A stretch of DNA of 64,000 nucleotides from UBA5794 sp963714375 (GTDB taxonomy: Bacteria > Actinomycetota > Acidimicrobiia > Spongiisociales > UBA5794): NCBI GenBank assembly GCA_963714375.1, contig CAVQOG010000005.1:62001-126000 (forward strand), read 5' to 3'. Shown one piece after another: positions 1 through 8,861 of the stretch (positions are counted from its first letter, which is position 1; the number at the start of each line of letters is the position of its first letter). A program made the position numbers and the translations under genes. The notes below the pieces were generated by a model. It was not told the DNA's origin, did not search any database, and saw only the letters and a program-made list of their open reading frames with translations.

Positions 1-2
1 TT

Positions 3-974
3 TCATACGAAGAGGACGATCCTGCAGCACTTCGAGCTGGGGTGGTTGCCGGAACCGGTATCGGCGGTATCCATACCATGGAAGAGCAGATGCAGGTGAT
101 GTTCGAACGGGGACCGAGTCGCATGTCTCCGCTCGGAATCGCAAAGATTATCTCCAACATGGCTGGCGGGGTGGCGTCCATCGACTTCCACCTGTACGGA
201 CCCAACAGCACAACGGTGACAGCGTGCGCAGCGTCAGCCAACGCGATAGGGGATGCCGCGGTGATGATTCAGCGAGGCGCCGCCGATGTGATGGTTGCCG
301 GTGGGGCGGAGGCAAGCATCACTCGTTTCGCAATGGGCGGTTTTGCCCAGGCGAGAGCCTTGAGTACGAACAACGATGATCCAAAGGGTGCGTCCCGGCC
401 CTTCGACGCCGATCGCGACGGCTTCGTCATGGGAGAAGGCGCCGCCGTGCTCATCATGGAGGAATACGAGCACGCGGTCGCGAGGGGAGCCACAATGTAC
501 GGTGAGCTTCTTGGCTACGGCATGTCCGCAGACGGCTACCACATCACCCTCCCTCGGCCTGGTGGGGCGGGCGCAGCAAGGGCCATGCAGAGCGCACTTG
601 CCGATGCTGGCATGGAGCCAGGTGAGCTCGATTACATCAACGCCCATGGAACGTCGACCGATGCCAACGACAAGACCGAGACCGCTGCGATCAAGCTCGC
701 CTTTGGGGAATCTGCTTACACGATTCCGGTGTCATCCACCAAGTCAATGACGGGCCACCTCCTCGGAGCGGCGGGTGCCATCGAATCGGTCGCCTGCCTG
801 CTTGCAATTCGCGACGGGATAGTGCCTCCAACGATCAACTACACGACTCCGGACCCGGACTGCGACCTCGACTATGTCCCGAACAAGGCTCGAAAGGCCG
901 ACATTGCGACGGCCATGACGAACTCATTCGGATTTGGCGGCCACAATGTGAGCTTGCTGTTCGGAAAGGTCTGA
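3..974 (+). CDS. fabF: 3-oxoacyl-[ACP] synthase II, C-terminal part (5' end outside window)
   Basis: This is a thiolase-fold condensing enzyme that elongates acyl-ACP with malonyl-ACP in type II fatty acid synthesis in the cytosol. The frame is open to the window edge, so the true start lies upstream. The nucleophile cysteine sits in TACAASANAIGDA (about 215-255), the first histidine in INAHGTSTDAND (about 637-672) and the second in GHLLGAAGA (about 754-780), followed by a glycine-rich FGFGGHN near the end. This is the Cys-His-His triad of FabF/KasA. The stop is followed at once by a heptamer repeat array. No acyl carrier protein gene is visible here; it may lie upstream. Confidence 0.93.
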   Translation, partial: SYEEDDPAALRAGVVAGTGIGGIHTMEEQMQVMFERGPSRMSPLGIAKIISNMAGGVASIDFHLYGPNSTTVTACAASANAIGDAAVMIQRGAADVMVAGGAEASITRFAMGGFAQARALSTNNDDPKGASRPFDADRDGFVMGEGAAVLIMEEYEHAVARGATMYGELLGYGMSADGYHITLPRPGGAGAARAMQSALADAGMEPGELDYINAHGTSTDANDKTETAAIKLAFGESAYTIPVSSTKSMTGHLLGAAGAIESVACLLAIRDGIVPPTINYTTPDPDCDLDYVPNKARKADIATAMTNSFGFGGHNVSLLFGKV

Positions 975-975
975 A

Positions 976-1050
976 GTCAGAAGTCAGACGTCAGACGTCA
1001 GATGACCGATGACCGATGACCGATCTCAGAAGTGGGAGCTTTCAGCTTTC
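976..1050. repeat. Heptamer array 1 (GTCAGAN / GACCGAT words)
   Basis: Eight consecutive 7-bp words run from 976 to 1031 without a break in register: GTCAGAA, GTCAGAC twice, GTCAGAT, GACCGAT three times, then CTCAGAA. An AGCTTTC-type tail follows and contains the stop codon of the minus-strand gene ending at 1042. The array starts two bases after the fabF stop. It belongs to the dispersed family described under findings. Confidence 0.85.
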
Positions 1051-1449
1051 TGATTCGGGGACTTCGCAGCCGGGGGTTGGGGGTTCTTCTCCGGTGGCGA
1101 CGCTCTCTTCATACTCATCGAATGATCGGGTGACGAGGGCGGCCACCAGACCGACTCCAATGAGTGACGCCACCCCAACGACTATCGCACCGCCGACCTC
1201 AAGGCCAACGCAGGAATCGGGGAGACAGATCGTTTCGACGACCGAAGAGCCGATCAATGCCCCCGCAGCTGCCCCGACGAAGGTAGTCGTTGCAACCATG
1301 GGACGAACGCGGGCCTTGGCAGCGCCGAAGGCAAACAATCCACCGATCACAGCCCCGACGACGGCGCCTTGCACATCGAAGATGAGAAATCCTGCGATCG
1401 CACCGAATGCTGCGCTGGTCGCAATGGACAGCTTGTCACTCGTCAGCAT
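1042..1449 (-). CDS. Hypothetical four-helix membrane protein
   Basis: A protein of 135 residues with about four hydrophobic, glycine/alanine-rich segments (residues 8-28, 30-48, 53-75 and 85-110) and an acidic, proline-containing C-terminal tail. I do not recognise a family. The ATG at 1449 is preferred over an upstream in-frame codon at 1566 because it overlaps the preceding gene's stop by only 14 nt. Together with the upstream membrane protein it looks like a two-gene operon. The final residues and stop codon fall in an AGCTTTC heptamer tract, so the natural C-terminus may have been altered by repeat growth. Confidence 0.55.
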   Translation of the reverse strand: MLTSDKLSIATSAAFGAIAGFLIFDVQGAVVGAVIGGLFAFGAAKARVRPMVATTTFVGAAAGALIGSSVVETICLPDSCVGLEVGGAIVVGVASLIGVGLVAALVTRSFDEYEESVATGEEPPTPGCEVPESES

Positions 1450-2161
1450 CGGAATGAACCTTGCGTGGTTGTCTTGGAGCAGGGAGGGGAGGTGTCGACG
1501 TGGCCGTGACGGCGGCGGCAGCCGGAAGCCAAGCGAGTACCGCGACAGTGACCGAACCGATCCCAACCAACAATGCTGAGGGCAGCGGACAAACCATGAA
1601 TGCGGCGATTCCGCTTACGGGAGTCGCGAGTCGGAGAAGCCAGAGTCCTCCCGGAAGTCCGCGGGCGTAGAGGAACGAAGACCCGACCGCCACTGCCGCT
1701 GCCAACCAATGCAGCAAGTGGGATTCATCGTATGCGGCAAGACCAACGATGAGCGGAGCGACTGGCGCAACAAAAACCAACGAGACCGCAACAGTGTTCG
1801 GGCCGTCAGGGACAGGCTGTTGACGAACCCAGAAGCGGACCCAGGGACCCGCAAGCCCAACGATGGCGACTGCCCCAAGCGCCATGATGCCGAATACCAC
1901 GATGGTCTGGTTGGTTGTTGCAAGAACCATCGCTGTAGCTGTGACTCCGCACAGACCCCAGCGCCCCCACGGAGCACGCACGAGAAGGAAACCAGTCACT
2001 GCTGTGACCGTGCACAGCAGGAGTCCGAGCGATATGAGTGCGGAGGAGCTCGCTGAGAACTGTGCAGGCTCGACTGCGAATGCCGTCAACCCAGTCACGA
2101 CCGTGGCGGCCGCAAGCGATGCGAATACGAGTGAAAGGCGACGCACTGCGCTCGAATCCAT
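1436..2161 (-). CDS. Hypothetical multi-pass membrane protein
   Basis: A protein of 241 residues that is almost entirely hydrophobic, with around seven likely transmembrane helices rich in Val, Ala and Leu. A short polar N-terminus (MDSSAVRRL) is followed by the first helix, and the C-terminus is a proline-rich, charged cytosolic tail. I cannot assign a family. It is the first gene of an apparent pair with the smaller membrane protein that overlaps its 3' end by 14 nt. The plus-strand reading frames across the region lack family resemblance and look like shadows. Confidence 0.55.
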   Translation of the reverse strand: MDSSAVRRLSLVFASLAAATVVTGLTAFAVEPAQFSASSSALISLGLLLCTVTAVTGFLLVRAPWGRWGLCGVTATAMVLATTNQTIVVFGIMALGAVAIVGLAGPWVRFWVRQQPVPDGPNTVAVSLVFVAPVAPLIVGLAAYDESHLLHWLAAAVAVGSSFLYARGLPGGLWLLRLATPVSGIAAFMVCPLPSALLVGIGSVTVAVLAWLPAAAAVTATSTPPLPAPRQPRKVHSDADE

Positions 2162-2233
2162 TCTGATGAAGGCGTCCCCGAGCCGAGGACTGGACAGATT
2201 GTAGTGATGTTGCCAGTCCTCGATCGGCCAAGC

Positions 2234-2845
2234 TCAACCGATGTCCGGCTTCCATCGGTCTTGTACGGTCCATCCTGATGTCGCAGACCCGACTATCCGT
2301 GTCACCGAACAGTGGGGTGGGGGAGTATCCAGCAGTCCGGAAAGCGGTTGACCGGTAAGGGACAGGATGAGTGAGGAGATGGGATCCTGATGGGACACGA
2401 TGACGACTCTCGATCCAGCCCTGGGAATACTCCGGAGCGCCCCGCGGCGCATCCGAATTGCGAGATCGTCGAGCGATTCGTGTGCATAGTCCAATCTGTC
2501 AGGAGTCGCGAGATAGGCAGCAAGCTGGCCAGGAAAAACGTCGGGCAGATCGTCCCATCCCACGCCGTTCCATGCGGGATTGAGGTTCCATTCCGTGAAG
2601 TCCGATTCGATGGCGAGCTTGACTCCGATGCGTTCAGCGATCGCCGTTGCCGTGGTCACCGCTCGAGTCAGGGGTGAGGCCACGACGACGTCGACATCGA
2701 GCCCGGAAATGTACTCGGCCGCGGCATGTGCCTCGAGAACGCCTCTCGGTCCCAGATCGAATCCGGGGAGATTCCCGTATACGACATGGTTCGGATTCGC
2801 GACCTCACCATGGCGAACAGCGAGCAGTGTGTTCATGGCGTCCAT
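2234..2845 (-). CDS. Histidine phosphatase (phosphoglycerate mutase-like) family protein
   Basis: About 203 residues with the catalytic RHGEV motif at the N-terminus (LLAVRHGEVANPNHVVYG), a downstream SPLTRAVTTA motif and a second histidine in VIVSHQDPI. These are the hallmark residues of the histidine phosphatase superfamily, which works through a phosphohistidine. The substrate cannot be deduced; candidates are a sugar phosphate, a cobalamin-pathway phosphate or a signalling phosphoester. ATG at 2845 is chosen because a longer N-terminus (to 2887) is not needed by the fold; 2836 is an alternative. No clear Shine-Dalgarno precedes any of these starts, so the mRNA may be leaderless. Confidence 0.8.
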   Translation of the reverse strand: MDAMNTLLAVRHGEVANPNHVVYGNLPGFDLGPRGVLEAHAAAEYISGLDVDVVVASPLTRAVTTATAIAERIGVKLAIESDFTEWNLNPAWNGVGWDDLPDVFPGQLAAYLATPDRLDYAHESLDDLAIRMRRGALRSIPRAGSRVVIVSHQDPISSLILSLTGQPLSGLLDTPPPHCSVTRIVGSATSGWTVQDRWKPDIG

Positions 2846-2945
2846 CGCTGCAGGGTACGTTGCGCTTGCTCCATGTGGGAACCCCATGCCTGTTTCGAGA
2901 CGTTATCGGGTCAGAATCGCTGCAGGCGCTCACTGCGGGGGAATG

Positions 2946-2951
2946 TATACT
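2946..2951 (+). promoter_or_regulatory. Possible -10 element of the DUF3040 gene
   Basis: TATACT lies 38 bp upstream of the ATG at 2989 and matches the -10 consensus at 5 of 6 positions. No good -35 hexamer is seen 16-18 bp upstream, so the assignment is tentative. Confidence 0.35.
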
Positions 2952-2988
2952 GGTCGTAGGGAAGTCGATTCGAGCGACGGAACAAGAT

Positions 2989-3330
2989 ATGCCACTGAAC
3001 GAACACGAGCAGAAGATTCTCGACGAGATTGAGCGGCAGCTCTACGAAGAGGATCCCAAGCTTGCTGAGATGGTCGCAAAGGCCGTCAGGGGTGACGCAA
3101 CGAGATGGCGGATGCGCCTCGCTGTTGTCGCCTTTCTCGCTGGTGCCGTATTGATGTTCTCATCATTCACCGCATCGTGGATCATCGCAGGAATCGGCTT
3201 CCTCATCATGGTCGGATCTGCAGGGTGGATGGCCCTGACGGTTCGGTCGACAAGGTCCCTTCAGACGGGTCAGGGCACCGTCGATGCTTGGGTGGGACAG
3301 TTCAGGCGCAAGTGGCGTAGGGACGAGTAA
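2989..3330 (+). CDS. DUF3040 family small membrane protein
   Basis: A protein of 113 residues beginning MPLNEHEQKILDEIERQLY, the typical opening of the actinobacterial DUF3040 family (LSEHEQ...L..IE..L..EDP). Two hydrophobic helices (about residues 43-63 and 65-85) follow, then a basic C-terminus. The biochemical role is unknown. In many actinobacteria a DUF3040 gene lies close to mraZ and the dcw cluster; here it is about 12 kb upstream, separated by unrelated genes. The ATG at 2989 matches the family N-terminus, so longer upstream in-frame starts are rejected. Confidence 0.8.
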   Translation: MPLNEHEQKILDEIERQLYEEDPKLAEMVAKAVRGDATRWRMRLAVVAFLAGAVLMFSSFTASWIIAGIGFLIMVGSAGWMALTVRSTRSLQTGQGTVDAWVGQFRRKWRRDE

Positions 3331-3425
3331 GATGGCCAACCCGCGCCTCCCTCCGAGGTGTGGGGGTTTGGACGGAGCGGGCAGCCTCATTACGCCCGTG
3401 ATTGAGATAGATAAGGGAGAGGGTC

Positions 3426-3917
3426 TTGGAGGGATTTACCGCCGCACAGGCGTGCGAGCTAACGGCGTGCACGCCACACCAGCTTCGATACTGGGACAAG
3501 GTCGGTTTGGTCAAACCCTCGGTACAGACAACAGACGGTCGTCCCGGTCGTCGCCGCATCTACAGTTTTCGCGATCTGGTCGGACTCCGAGTGGTCAAGA
3601 GCCTGCTCGACAACGGTCTTTCGATCCAACGTGTCCGCCGGGCGTGGGACTATTTGCGACGAACCGGCAACATGGACGATCACCTCGCCGAAGTCAAACT
3701 TGTCACGGATGGGCAATCGATCTTTGCAGTTGCCCACGACGACGCCGAACTCCTTGATGCGCTCCGCCAGGGGCAGCTCGCGTTCTTCGTCAAGATTGAC
3801 GAGATCGCCCTTGGTGTCGAAGACGATGTCACCAAGTTCGAATTGGATCGTGCGAGTTTCCGCGAAATGCTCACCGTTGTGCAAGACGACGTGATCTCAG
3901 AGGCGGAAAGCGGATAG
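3426..3917 (+). CDS. MerR-family transcriptional regulator
   Basis: A protein of 163 residues. The N-terminal winged helix-turn-helix reads FTAAQACELTACTPHQLRYW, followed by DKVGLVKPS and a wing (RRRIYSFRDLVGLRVVKSLLD), the order seen in MerR proteins. The C-terminal half lacks a cysteine-rich metal site and may bind a small ligand or simply dimerise. The start is TTG at 3426, supported by AAGGGAG about 8 nt upstream (3413-3420). The protein resembles the MerR-like regulators conserved in actinobacteria rather than mercury sensors. Target genes are unknown. A heptamer array follows its stop. Confidence 0.8.
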   Translation: MEGFTAAQACELTACTPHQLRYWDKVGLVKPSVQTTDGRPGRRRIYSFRDLVGLRVVKSLLDNGLSIQRVRRAWDYLRRTGNMDDHLAEVKLVTDGQSIFAVAHDDAELLDALRQGQLAFFVKIDEIALGVEDDVTKFELDRASFREMLTVVQDDVISEAESG

Positions 3918-3918
3918 A

Positions 3919-3966
3919 GAGCTCGCTTCGCTCGCGGCTTTCAGCTCACAGCTTTCAGCTTTCAGC
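3919..3966. repeat. Heptamer array 2 (AGCTTTC/AGCTCAC) with GCTCGCTTCGCTCGC
   Basis: GCTCGCTTCGCTCGC is followed by four 7-bp words from 3936 to 3963 (GGCTTTC, AGCTCAC, AGCTTTC twice). The array lies between the convergent MerR and transglutaminase genes and contains the latter's stop codon (3962-3964). The GCTCGCTTCGCTCGC segment recurs in array 5. Confidence 0.8.
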
Positions 3967-6367
3967 CCCTGCGGAACAGACGACGCAGGCGGGCCTGCAG
4001 TCTTGTCGGCCGGTACATCGCCATCGTGCGTCTTGTGCGGGAGTAGTTCTCTCGAAGATGAGTGCCGGCCTGGTGGTGGGCAGCCGTCGCTCGTTCGATC
4101 ACAGCGGATGTCGCAGCCTTTTCGCCATACACGGCGTCGCCGTATGAGTGGGCGAGCGGCACGAATGCTTGATCGAACGACTCTGCCGTTTCGTACGGCG
4201 TTGCAGCGGGATCCACGCTCTCGCCGAGGTCGGTAAGGCGATCGGTGATGTCTTCCCACGCGGCCGTGATGTCACCCCTTGCCAGACGCCGCATCTTTCG
4301 CCTGCGTCTGACCCACTTCACCAGCGGAACAGTGGAAACGATGAGTATGAAGGCCGAAAGTGCGATGGCTGCGGGCCGTACCCAGTCCGGGATCGTGAAT
4401 CCGGCCAATTCGGTGGAACCCGAGGGATTGAAGACCTCAACCCTCTCGAACTCGTCCCGTGGATCTATGGCGGGGTTCGTGGGACCATCGGGGCCGTTGC
4501 TTGCGGTGATATCTGTCCCATCGGGAATGAGTGATGCGTAGTCGGCTGCCGAGAACCCGAGTTGCTCAACGATCGTGTCGTTTGTTGATGGCAGTGAGAA
4601 GCTGTCTGCCCTCGGCGTTGGGTCGAACGTCATCCAGCCGTGGGAGGGGATCCAGATCTCGACCCAGGAGTGTGCGTTTTGGTCCTCAACGAGAACGGTG
4701 TCGTCGTTGATCGGCCTTCCGGGGGTGAAGCCAATCACAACCCGTGACGGCATGCCGACGATCCGAGCCATGATGGCCATCGTGAGCGCGAATTGCTCGC
4801 AATACCCGTGACGGACGAATGCGTTGGTCTCATCGAAGAGCCAGTCGCTTATCGAATCGGTAGTGAAGTCCGAGGGGATCTGTGTGTCGTAGGTGAACCC
4901 ACCCGAATCCCGGAAGTAGTCCTCGAGGGCAAGCGCTCGCTCGAAGTTCGTATTCATGTTCTTTGTGATATCCCGGGCTTCTGCCGCGACCAGTGCTCCG
5001 ACATCATCGGGGTAGTCGGTCCAGTACTCAAGGTCAGGCAGCTCGACATCAGCTGGGACCTCCGGTGGTGACACGATGATGTGCCCATCCTCTTCGGCAG
5101 CTGCAAAGAGTGGACTCAGTAGGCCGTCTTCGGTGCGGGCGAGCTGAGCGAGATCGGAGCCGGTGAAGGTGGGCACCGATGCTGTGACCGCATACTCCTG
5201 GGCGGGCCGTGAGAGGTCCCCTGGGAGGTAGAGAGAACCGTCAAGTGGACGATTCCGTAGTGCCTGACGATCCGACGCGTCGTTGGTGAACGCCGCATTC
5301 GGCGTCACCGGGGTCGGGAGCCATGGCATCGAGAGATTCTCGATGCGAATCTCTGCGGTGATGTCGTTCGTCGGCCCCCGATACTCCTGCGCTTCGTAGA
5401 TCCACGGATCCTCATCGATGGGAAAAGCCTGAATCCGGCCGGTTCTCCACCGCGAACCATCGAATTGGTCGAGTGTCACCATGCGGAACCGCACCGTCGT
5501 TGGGTCGACGTCGCCGCTGATGGTCGCCGTAAAGAGTGGATTGTTCGACTGACTGATGAGGTTTGCCCTGATGTCGGTGTAGAGGTTGTATGTCTGAGAG
5601 CCCGAGTATTCATCCGAGTAGCCAGAGGGTGATCTCCAAGCGACCACCCCGGCATCCGGCACCGAATCCCCGAGCGTCGACACGACAACCAATGCCGCAA
5701 CCACAGTCGTGCCCACAAGCATCACGATCCCAATCGACGGGCCCTTCTTGGGGCGCGATGTGGCGTTCGTTCGTGAAAGACGCCCTGTCCCATGATCCCG
5801 TTCGTCCAGCCTGACCGCGAGCAACGTGAACGCCACAACCGAAACAAAGACTGCGGTGTGTGCGAGGCCCTTGGGTCTCCGGTCGATGATCACAAATTGG
5901 AGTGCAATGATCAACGGAGTGATGGTCGCTACGAACGGTCGGCCATTCAGCAGGCCTGCCACCAGAAGAAACCCGAGAATCCAGAACAATCCTGCAAGCA
6001 TCGCCACCAGGCCCGGTACCGGTCGTACGGGCTCGACGCCATGCTGAATGAGCTCGAAGGCGCGAGCCAACTCAGTTTGGATGATGCTGATCGTTTCACC
6101 TGTCGGAAAGACTGCCCACAGGGTTTCGGGTGCCACAAGAAGTCCGACGACAAGGCCATACGCAACAACGTTGGCGACGACGGCGATCCAAACGTGCGCT
6201 TGGTATGCAAGGGCTGTCCATGTGATCCCCATACTCAGCAGCACAGCGACCAAGATCGCTATCTGCCAGTTCGTCCCCGTTGACGATGGGCGCAGCAAGG
6301 AAGAGAGCTCCCAGAACGCCAGACCGACCCCTGCAATACCTGCTATCCAGCTGAGACGGTAGACCAT
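3962..6367 (-). CDS. Transglutaminase-like membrane protein (TgpA/DUF3488-DUF4129 type)
   Basis: About 801 residues. An N-terminal block of five to six transmembrane helices (about residues 1-220) is followed by an extracytoplasmic domain with the transglutaminase core: Cys in HGYCEQFALTMAIMARIVG, His in NAHSWVEIWIP and Asp in WMTFDPTPR. A further helix near residue 680 leads to a cytosolic DUF4129-like tail. It probably acts at the cell surface, but the substrate is unknown. It is the last gene of a MoxR-DUF58-transglutaminase operon, a conserved trio. ATG at 6367 (GGAG upstream, 25-nt overlap) is chosen; GTG at 6403 with GGAAGGA is also possible. Confidence 0.88.
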   Translation of the reverse strand: MVYRLSWIAGIAGVGLAFWELSSLLRPSSTGTNWQIAILVAVLLSMGITWTALAYQAHVWIAVVANVVAYGLVVGLLVAPETLWAVFPTGETISIIQTELARAFELIQHGVEPVRPVPGLVAMLAGLFWILGFLLVAGLLNGRPFVATITPLIIALQFVIIDRRPKGLAHTAVFVSVVAFTLLAVRLDERDHGTGRLSRTNATSRPKKGPSIGIVMLVGTTVVAALVVVSTLGDSVPDAGVVAWRSPSGYSDEYSGSQTYNLYTDIRANLISQSNNPLFTATISGDVDPTTVRFRMVTLDQFDGSRWRTGRIQAFPIDEDPWIYEAQEYRGPTNDITAEIRIENLSMPWLPTPVTPNAAFTNDASDRQALRNRPLDGSLYLPGDLSRPAQEYAVTASVPTFTGSDLAQLARTEDGLLSPLFAAAEEDGHIIVSPPEVPADVELPDLEYWTDYPDDVGALVAAEARDITKNMNTNFERALALEDYFRDSGGFTYDTQIPSDFTTDSISDWLFDETNAFVRHGYCEQFALTMAIMARIVGMPSRVVIGFTPGRPINDDTVLVEDQNAHSWVEIWIPSHGWMTFDPTPRADSFSLPSTNDTIVEQLGFSAADYASLIPDGTDITASNGPDGPTNPAIDPRDEFERVEVFNPSGSTELAGFTIPDWVRPAAIALSAFILIVSTVPLVKWVRRRRKMRRLARGDITAAWEDITDRLTDLGESVDPAATPYETAESFDQAFVPLAHSYGDAVYGEKAATSAVIERATAAHHQAGTHLRENYSRTRRTMAMYRPTRLQARLRRLFRRG

Positions 6368-7527
6368 CGGTGCTCCATTGCGTTTCGCCACGACTCGGAC
6401 CACGTTCCTTCCGGCGTCGTGCGCACGACCAGGGCTCCCGCTCTGGCAAAGCCCAGTATTGCCTCATTCTCAGGATCAGCAACCGACATGACAACCGTAC
6501 GGTAGAAACTCTGACTGAGTAGTTGCATGGCCGACAAGTCGGCGGTATCTGCCTTCCCTGTGACCATGACGAGCACACCACCGGCCATCCCTGATCTCCG
6601 GAGTCTCGCAATCAAATGTCCGAGGTCGAGGTCTCGGTTTGGCTTGATCGTTGCGAGTTCCTCCATGGCAGAGCGATAGGAATCCGCGTTGCCAACCATT
6701 GTGCCGTTTCCGGTTCCCATCCAGATGGTTGGGGTGTAGCCACTTGCGAAGAGGTGCTTGAGTGCCGAAGCCGCGCCCCGCACCGCTTGCTCAAAACTCT
6801 CGGTTGTGGTGTGTGGTTCGGTACGGGGATCAAGCACGATAAATGCACGTGATTGCCACGGCATCTCGAGCTGCTTGATCATGAGTTCGTCGCGCTTGGC
6901 TGACGAAGGCCAATGCACCTTCCGTAAGTCGTCGCCCTGGTGGTACTCGCGCAACGTATAGAAATCCTCTCCTCCGGTGTGCCAGAAGCTTGCGCGCGAC
7001 GTATTGATTGTCGGATCTTGGCCGCGGCCCGTTGGAACTCCTTCAAAATCCTCTACTCGGGGGTACACCACAATCCGATTCTCCGCCCCAAACACGGATG
7101 TCGATGCCGTGAAGCCGAGCGGATCTCCGATCGTGACGTGCGAAGGCCCGACGCGGTATACGCCTCGCGGTCTGCACAACACTTCGTATCTTCCGGCCAT
7201 AGTGTCTCCGTCGGCAACCCGATCAGCAATGAACGTTGCCGACCCAAGTCCGTGAACCTCGTCTTCAACCGTGACTCGGTACACCTTGCGACGCGACTGG
7301 AGTGACAGGTCGACAACAGCTCGTTCCCCATCGTGGAGTTCGCTTGGGTTCACAGCCCGCCTCAGGACGAGTCTTGGTGCGGCAAGTCGAACGTATAGAG
7401 CGCCCGCTATGACGGCGGTGACGAGGAAAACCGCAATTGCGAGGAGGAGGTCCTCTCCAAATGTGATCCACAACACGACGAGAGCGACTGCGGCCCCAAC
7501 CGCAGCCCAGCCCCGTGTTGTCGGCAT
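6343..7527 (-). CDS. DUF58 domain-containing protein
   Basis: A protein of 394 residues with two N-terminal hydrophobic helices (about 8-45) followed by a predicted beta-rich part and a C-terminal DUF58 domain containing YHQGDDLRKVHWPSSAK, the family signature (G-D-x-x-R-x-I/V-x-W). The DUF58 region folds as a von Willebrand A-like domain. The gene shares the TGATG overlap with the MoxR ATPase upstream and overlaps the transglutaminase downstream, so the three are translationally coupled. DUF58 proteins are thought to be clients or adaptors of MoxR chaperone ATPases; that is family knowledge, not visible here. Confidence 0.9.
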   Translation of the reverse strand: MPTTRGWAAVGAAVALVVLWITFGEDLLLAIAVFLVTAVIAGALYVRLAAPRLVLRRAVNPSELHDGERAVVDLSLQSRRKVYRVTVEDEVHGLGSATFIADRVADGDTMAGRYEVLCRPRGVYRVGPSHVTIGDPLGFTASTSVFGAENRIVVYPRVEDFEGVPTGRGQDPTINTSRASFWHTGGEDFYTLREYHQGDDLRKVHWPSSAKRDELMIKQLEMPWQSRAFIVLDPRTEPHTTTESFEQAVRGAASALKHLFASGYTPTIWMGTGNGTMVGNADSYRSAMEELATIKPNRDLDLGHLIARLRRSGMAGGVLVMVTGKADTADLSAMQLLSQSFYRTVVMSVADPENEAILGFARAGALVVRTTPEGTWSESWRNAMEHRWSTVSAG

Positions 7528-8498
7528 CAGGAACCCGGGCGCGAGCCGGGAACGGGAACGGACGAGATCACATGCTCAAGCACGTCGTGAACCGAGGTTC
7601 CACGCATCTGAGCTTCAGCTCGCACCACAAGTCGGTGATTGAGTACTGGGAAAAGGATCTTCTTGACGTCGTCAGGATTTGCGTAGTCCCGCCCCTCGGC
7701 AGCGGCGATGGCGCGCGCAGCCCGCTGGAGGAACAGCGTGGCACGAGGAGAGGCGCCCAAGAGTATGTCTGGGTGCTGGCGTGTCGCCTCGGCAAGGTCG
7801 ATGAGATATCCGCGAAGCACATCAGCGACGTGTATTTGACGGGCGATCGATGTCATCTTGACGACGTCCTCAGCGTGAACGACTGCCTTGAGATCGTTGA
7901 ATGTTGATCCCGCACCGTGGGTTTGGAGCATCGCGAGCTCCTTGGCGCGCTCGGGGTAGCCCATGGCCACACGCATCATGAACCGATCGAGCTGTGCTTC
8001 GGGAAGTGGGTATGTCCCCTCGTGCTCGATGGGGTTCTGTGTTGCGATGACGATGAACGGGGAGTCCAGTACGTGTGTCTCTCCATCAACGGTGATTTGT
8101 TGCTCTTCCATCGCTTCAAGCAGCGCGGACTGAGTCTTCGGGCTCGCTCGGTTGATCTCGTCGCCAAGGACGACGTTGGCGAACACCGGACCTGCTCGGA
8201 AGCTGAACGAGCTGGTTTCGCGATTCCACACGGAGACGCCGGTGACATCGGCAGGGAGAAGGTCGGGTGTGAACTGAACTCTCTGAAACGAGCAGTCGAT
8301 TGATCGAGCAAGCGACTTCGCCAGAAGCGTCTTGCCGACGCCTGGGACATCTTCGATGAGCAGGTGTCCCTCGGAAACCAAGCTTGTGACAACAAGCTCG
8401 ATGGTGGAGCGCTTGCCCTGGATGACACGTTCAATGTTCTCGACGACCGCGGTATATCGTTCGCCGTACCATTCAAGATCACTCGGCGTCAGCGGCAC
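7527..8498 (-). CDS. MoxR-family AAA+ ATPase
   Basis: A protein of 323 residues with Walker A in EDVPGVGKTLLAKSLA, Walker B in LGDEINRASPKTQSALLEAM, sensor 1 around IATQNPIEHEGTYPLPEAQLD and a C-terminal lid. These are the MoxR (AAA_3) signatures. It is a cytosolic chaperone-like ATPase, probably assembling or activating a complex with the DUF58 and transglutaminase partners encoded downstream. GTG at 8498 is the start, because AAGGAGG lies five bases upstream; the in-frame extension to 8579 lacks a ribosome site and family homology. First gene of a three-gene operon. Confidence 0.92.
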   Translation of the reverse strand: MPLTPSDLEWYGERYTAVVENIERVIQGKRSTIELVVTSLVSEGHLLIEDVPGVGKTLLAKSLARSIDCSFQRVQFTPDLLPADVTGVSVWNRETSSFSFRAGPVFANVVLGDEINRASPKTQSALLEAMEEQQITVDGETHVLDSPFIVIATQNPIEHEGTYPLPEAQLDRFMMRVAMGYPERAKELAMLQTHGAGSTFNDLKAVVHAEDVVKMTSIARQIHVADVLRGYLIDLAEATRQHPDILLGASPRATLFLQRAARAIAAAEGRDYANPDDVKKILFPVLNHRLVVRAEAQMRGTSVHDVLEHVISSVPVPGSRPGS

Positions 8499-8602
8499 GC
8501 TGCCTCCTTGGACGTCGGATTGAAGCACGGGAACCATACCGCGTCGAGCAACTTGCGCACACGAAAATCCACGCATCAACGACAGACCACTAGGTTGACC
8601 CC

Positions 8603-8848
8603 ATGCTGTCCATGCGAACGGTCGCAGCCATTGTCGTCAGGCCGATCCTTTGGCCGACCGCCATCGGCGCACTGCTGTCGTTCGCCACTCGAGAATGGTG
8701 GCGACGATGGCCCTACCTGCCGTTTCCGGACAAATCCGTGGTTCGCTGGCGAGTGACTACTGCTTTTGGACGGCCGGATATGGCTCTTGCCACCGAGGAC
8801 ATCCTTTCGTATCTTCGTTGGAGACGAAGGCATGGGCTATGGCGATGA
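8603..8848 (+). CDS. Small conserved actinobacterial protein of unknown function
   Basis: A protein of 81 residues rich in Trp and Arg: an N-terminal hydrophobic helix (AAIVVRPILWPTAIGALLSF), then REWWRRWPYLPFPD and RWRVTTAFGRPDMALATEDILSYLRWRR. The pattern W-W-R-x-x-P-F/Y-L-P-x-P, then R-x-x-T-A-x-G and L-R-W resembles short proteins I recall from other actinobacteria, so I take it as real; that recollection is not checked. ATG at 8603 or 8612 may start it. It ends 13 nt before the next gene and is probably cotranscribed with it. It is divergent from the MoxR operon. Confidence 0.6.
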   Translation: MLSMRTVAAIVVRPILWPTAIGALLSFATREWWRRWPYLPFPDKSVVRWRVTTAFGRPDMALATEDILSYLRWRRRHGLWR

Positions 8849-8861
8849 AAGGGAGTTCGGC

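Noticed and set aside
1016..1579. Plus-strand reading frame of 187 codons opposite the membrane protein genes
   Set aside because: Its translation is Thr/Ala/Arg-rich without hydrophobic pattern or family features, while the minus-strand frames give clean membrane proteins.
5792..6283. Plus-strand frame across the 5' part of the transglutaminase gene
   Set aside because: It is Cys/Arg-rich and lies opposite a gene with clear motifs; typical antisense shadow in GC-rich DNA.
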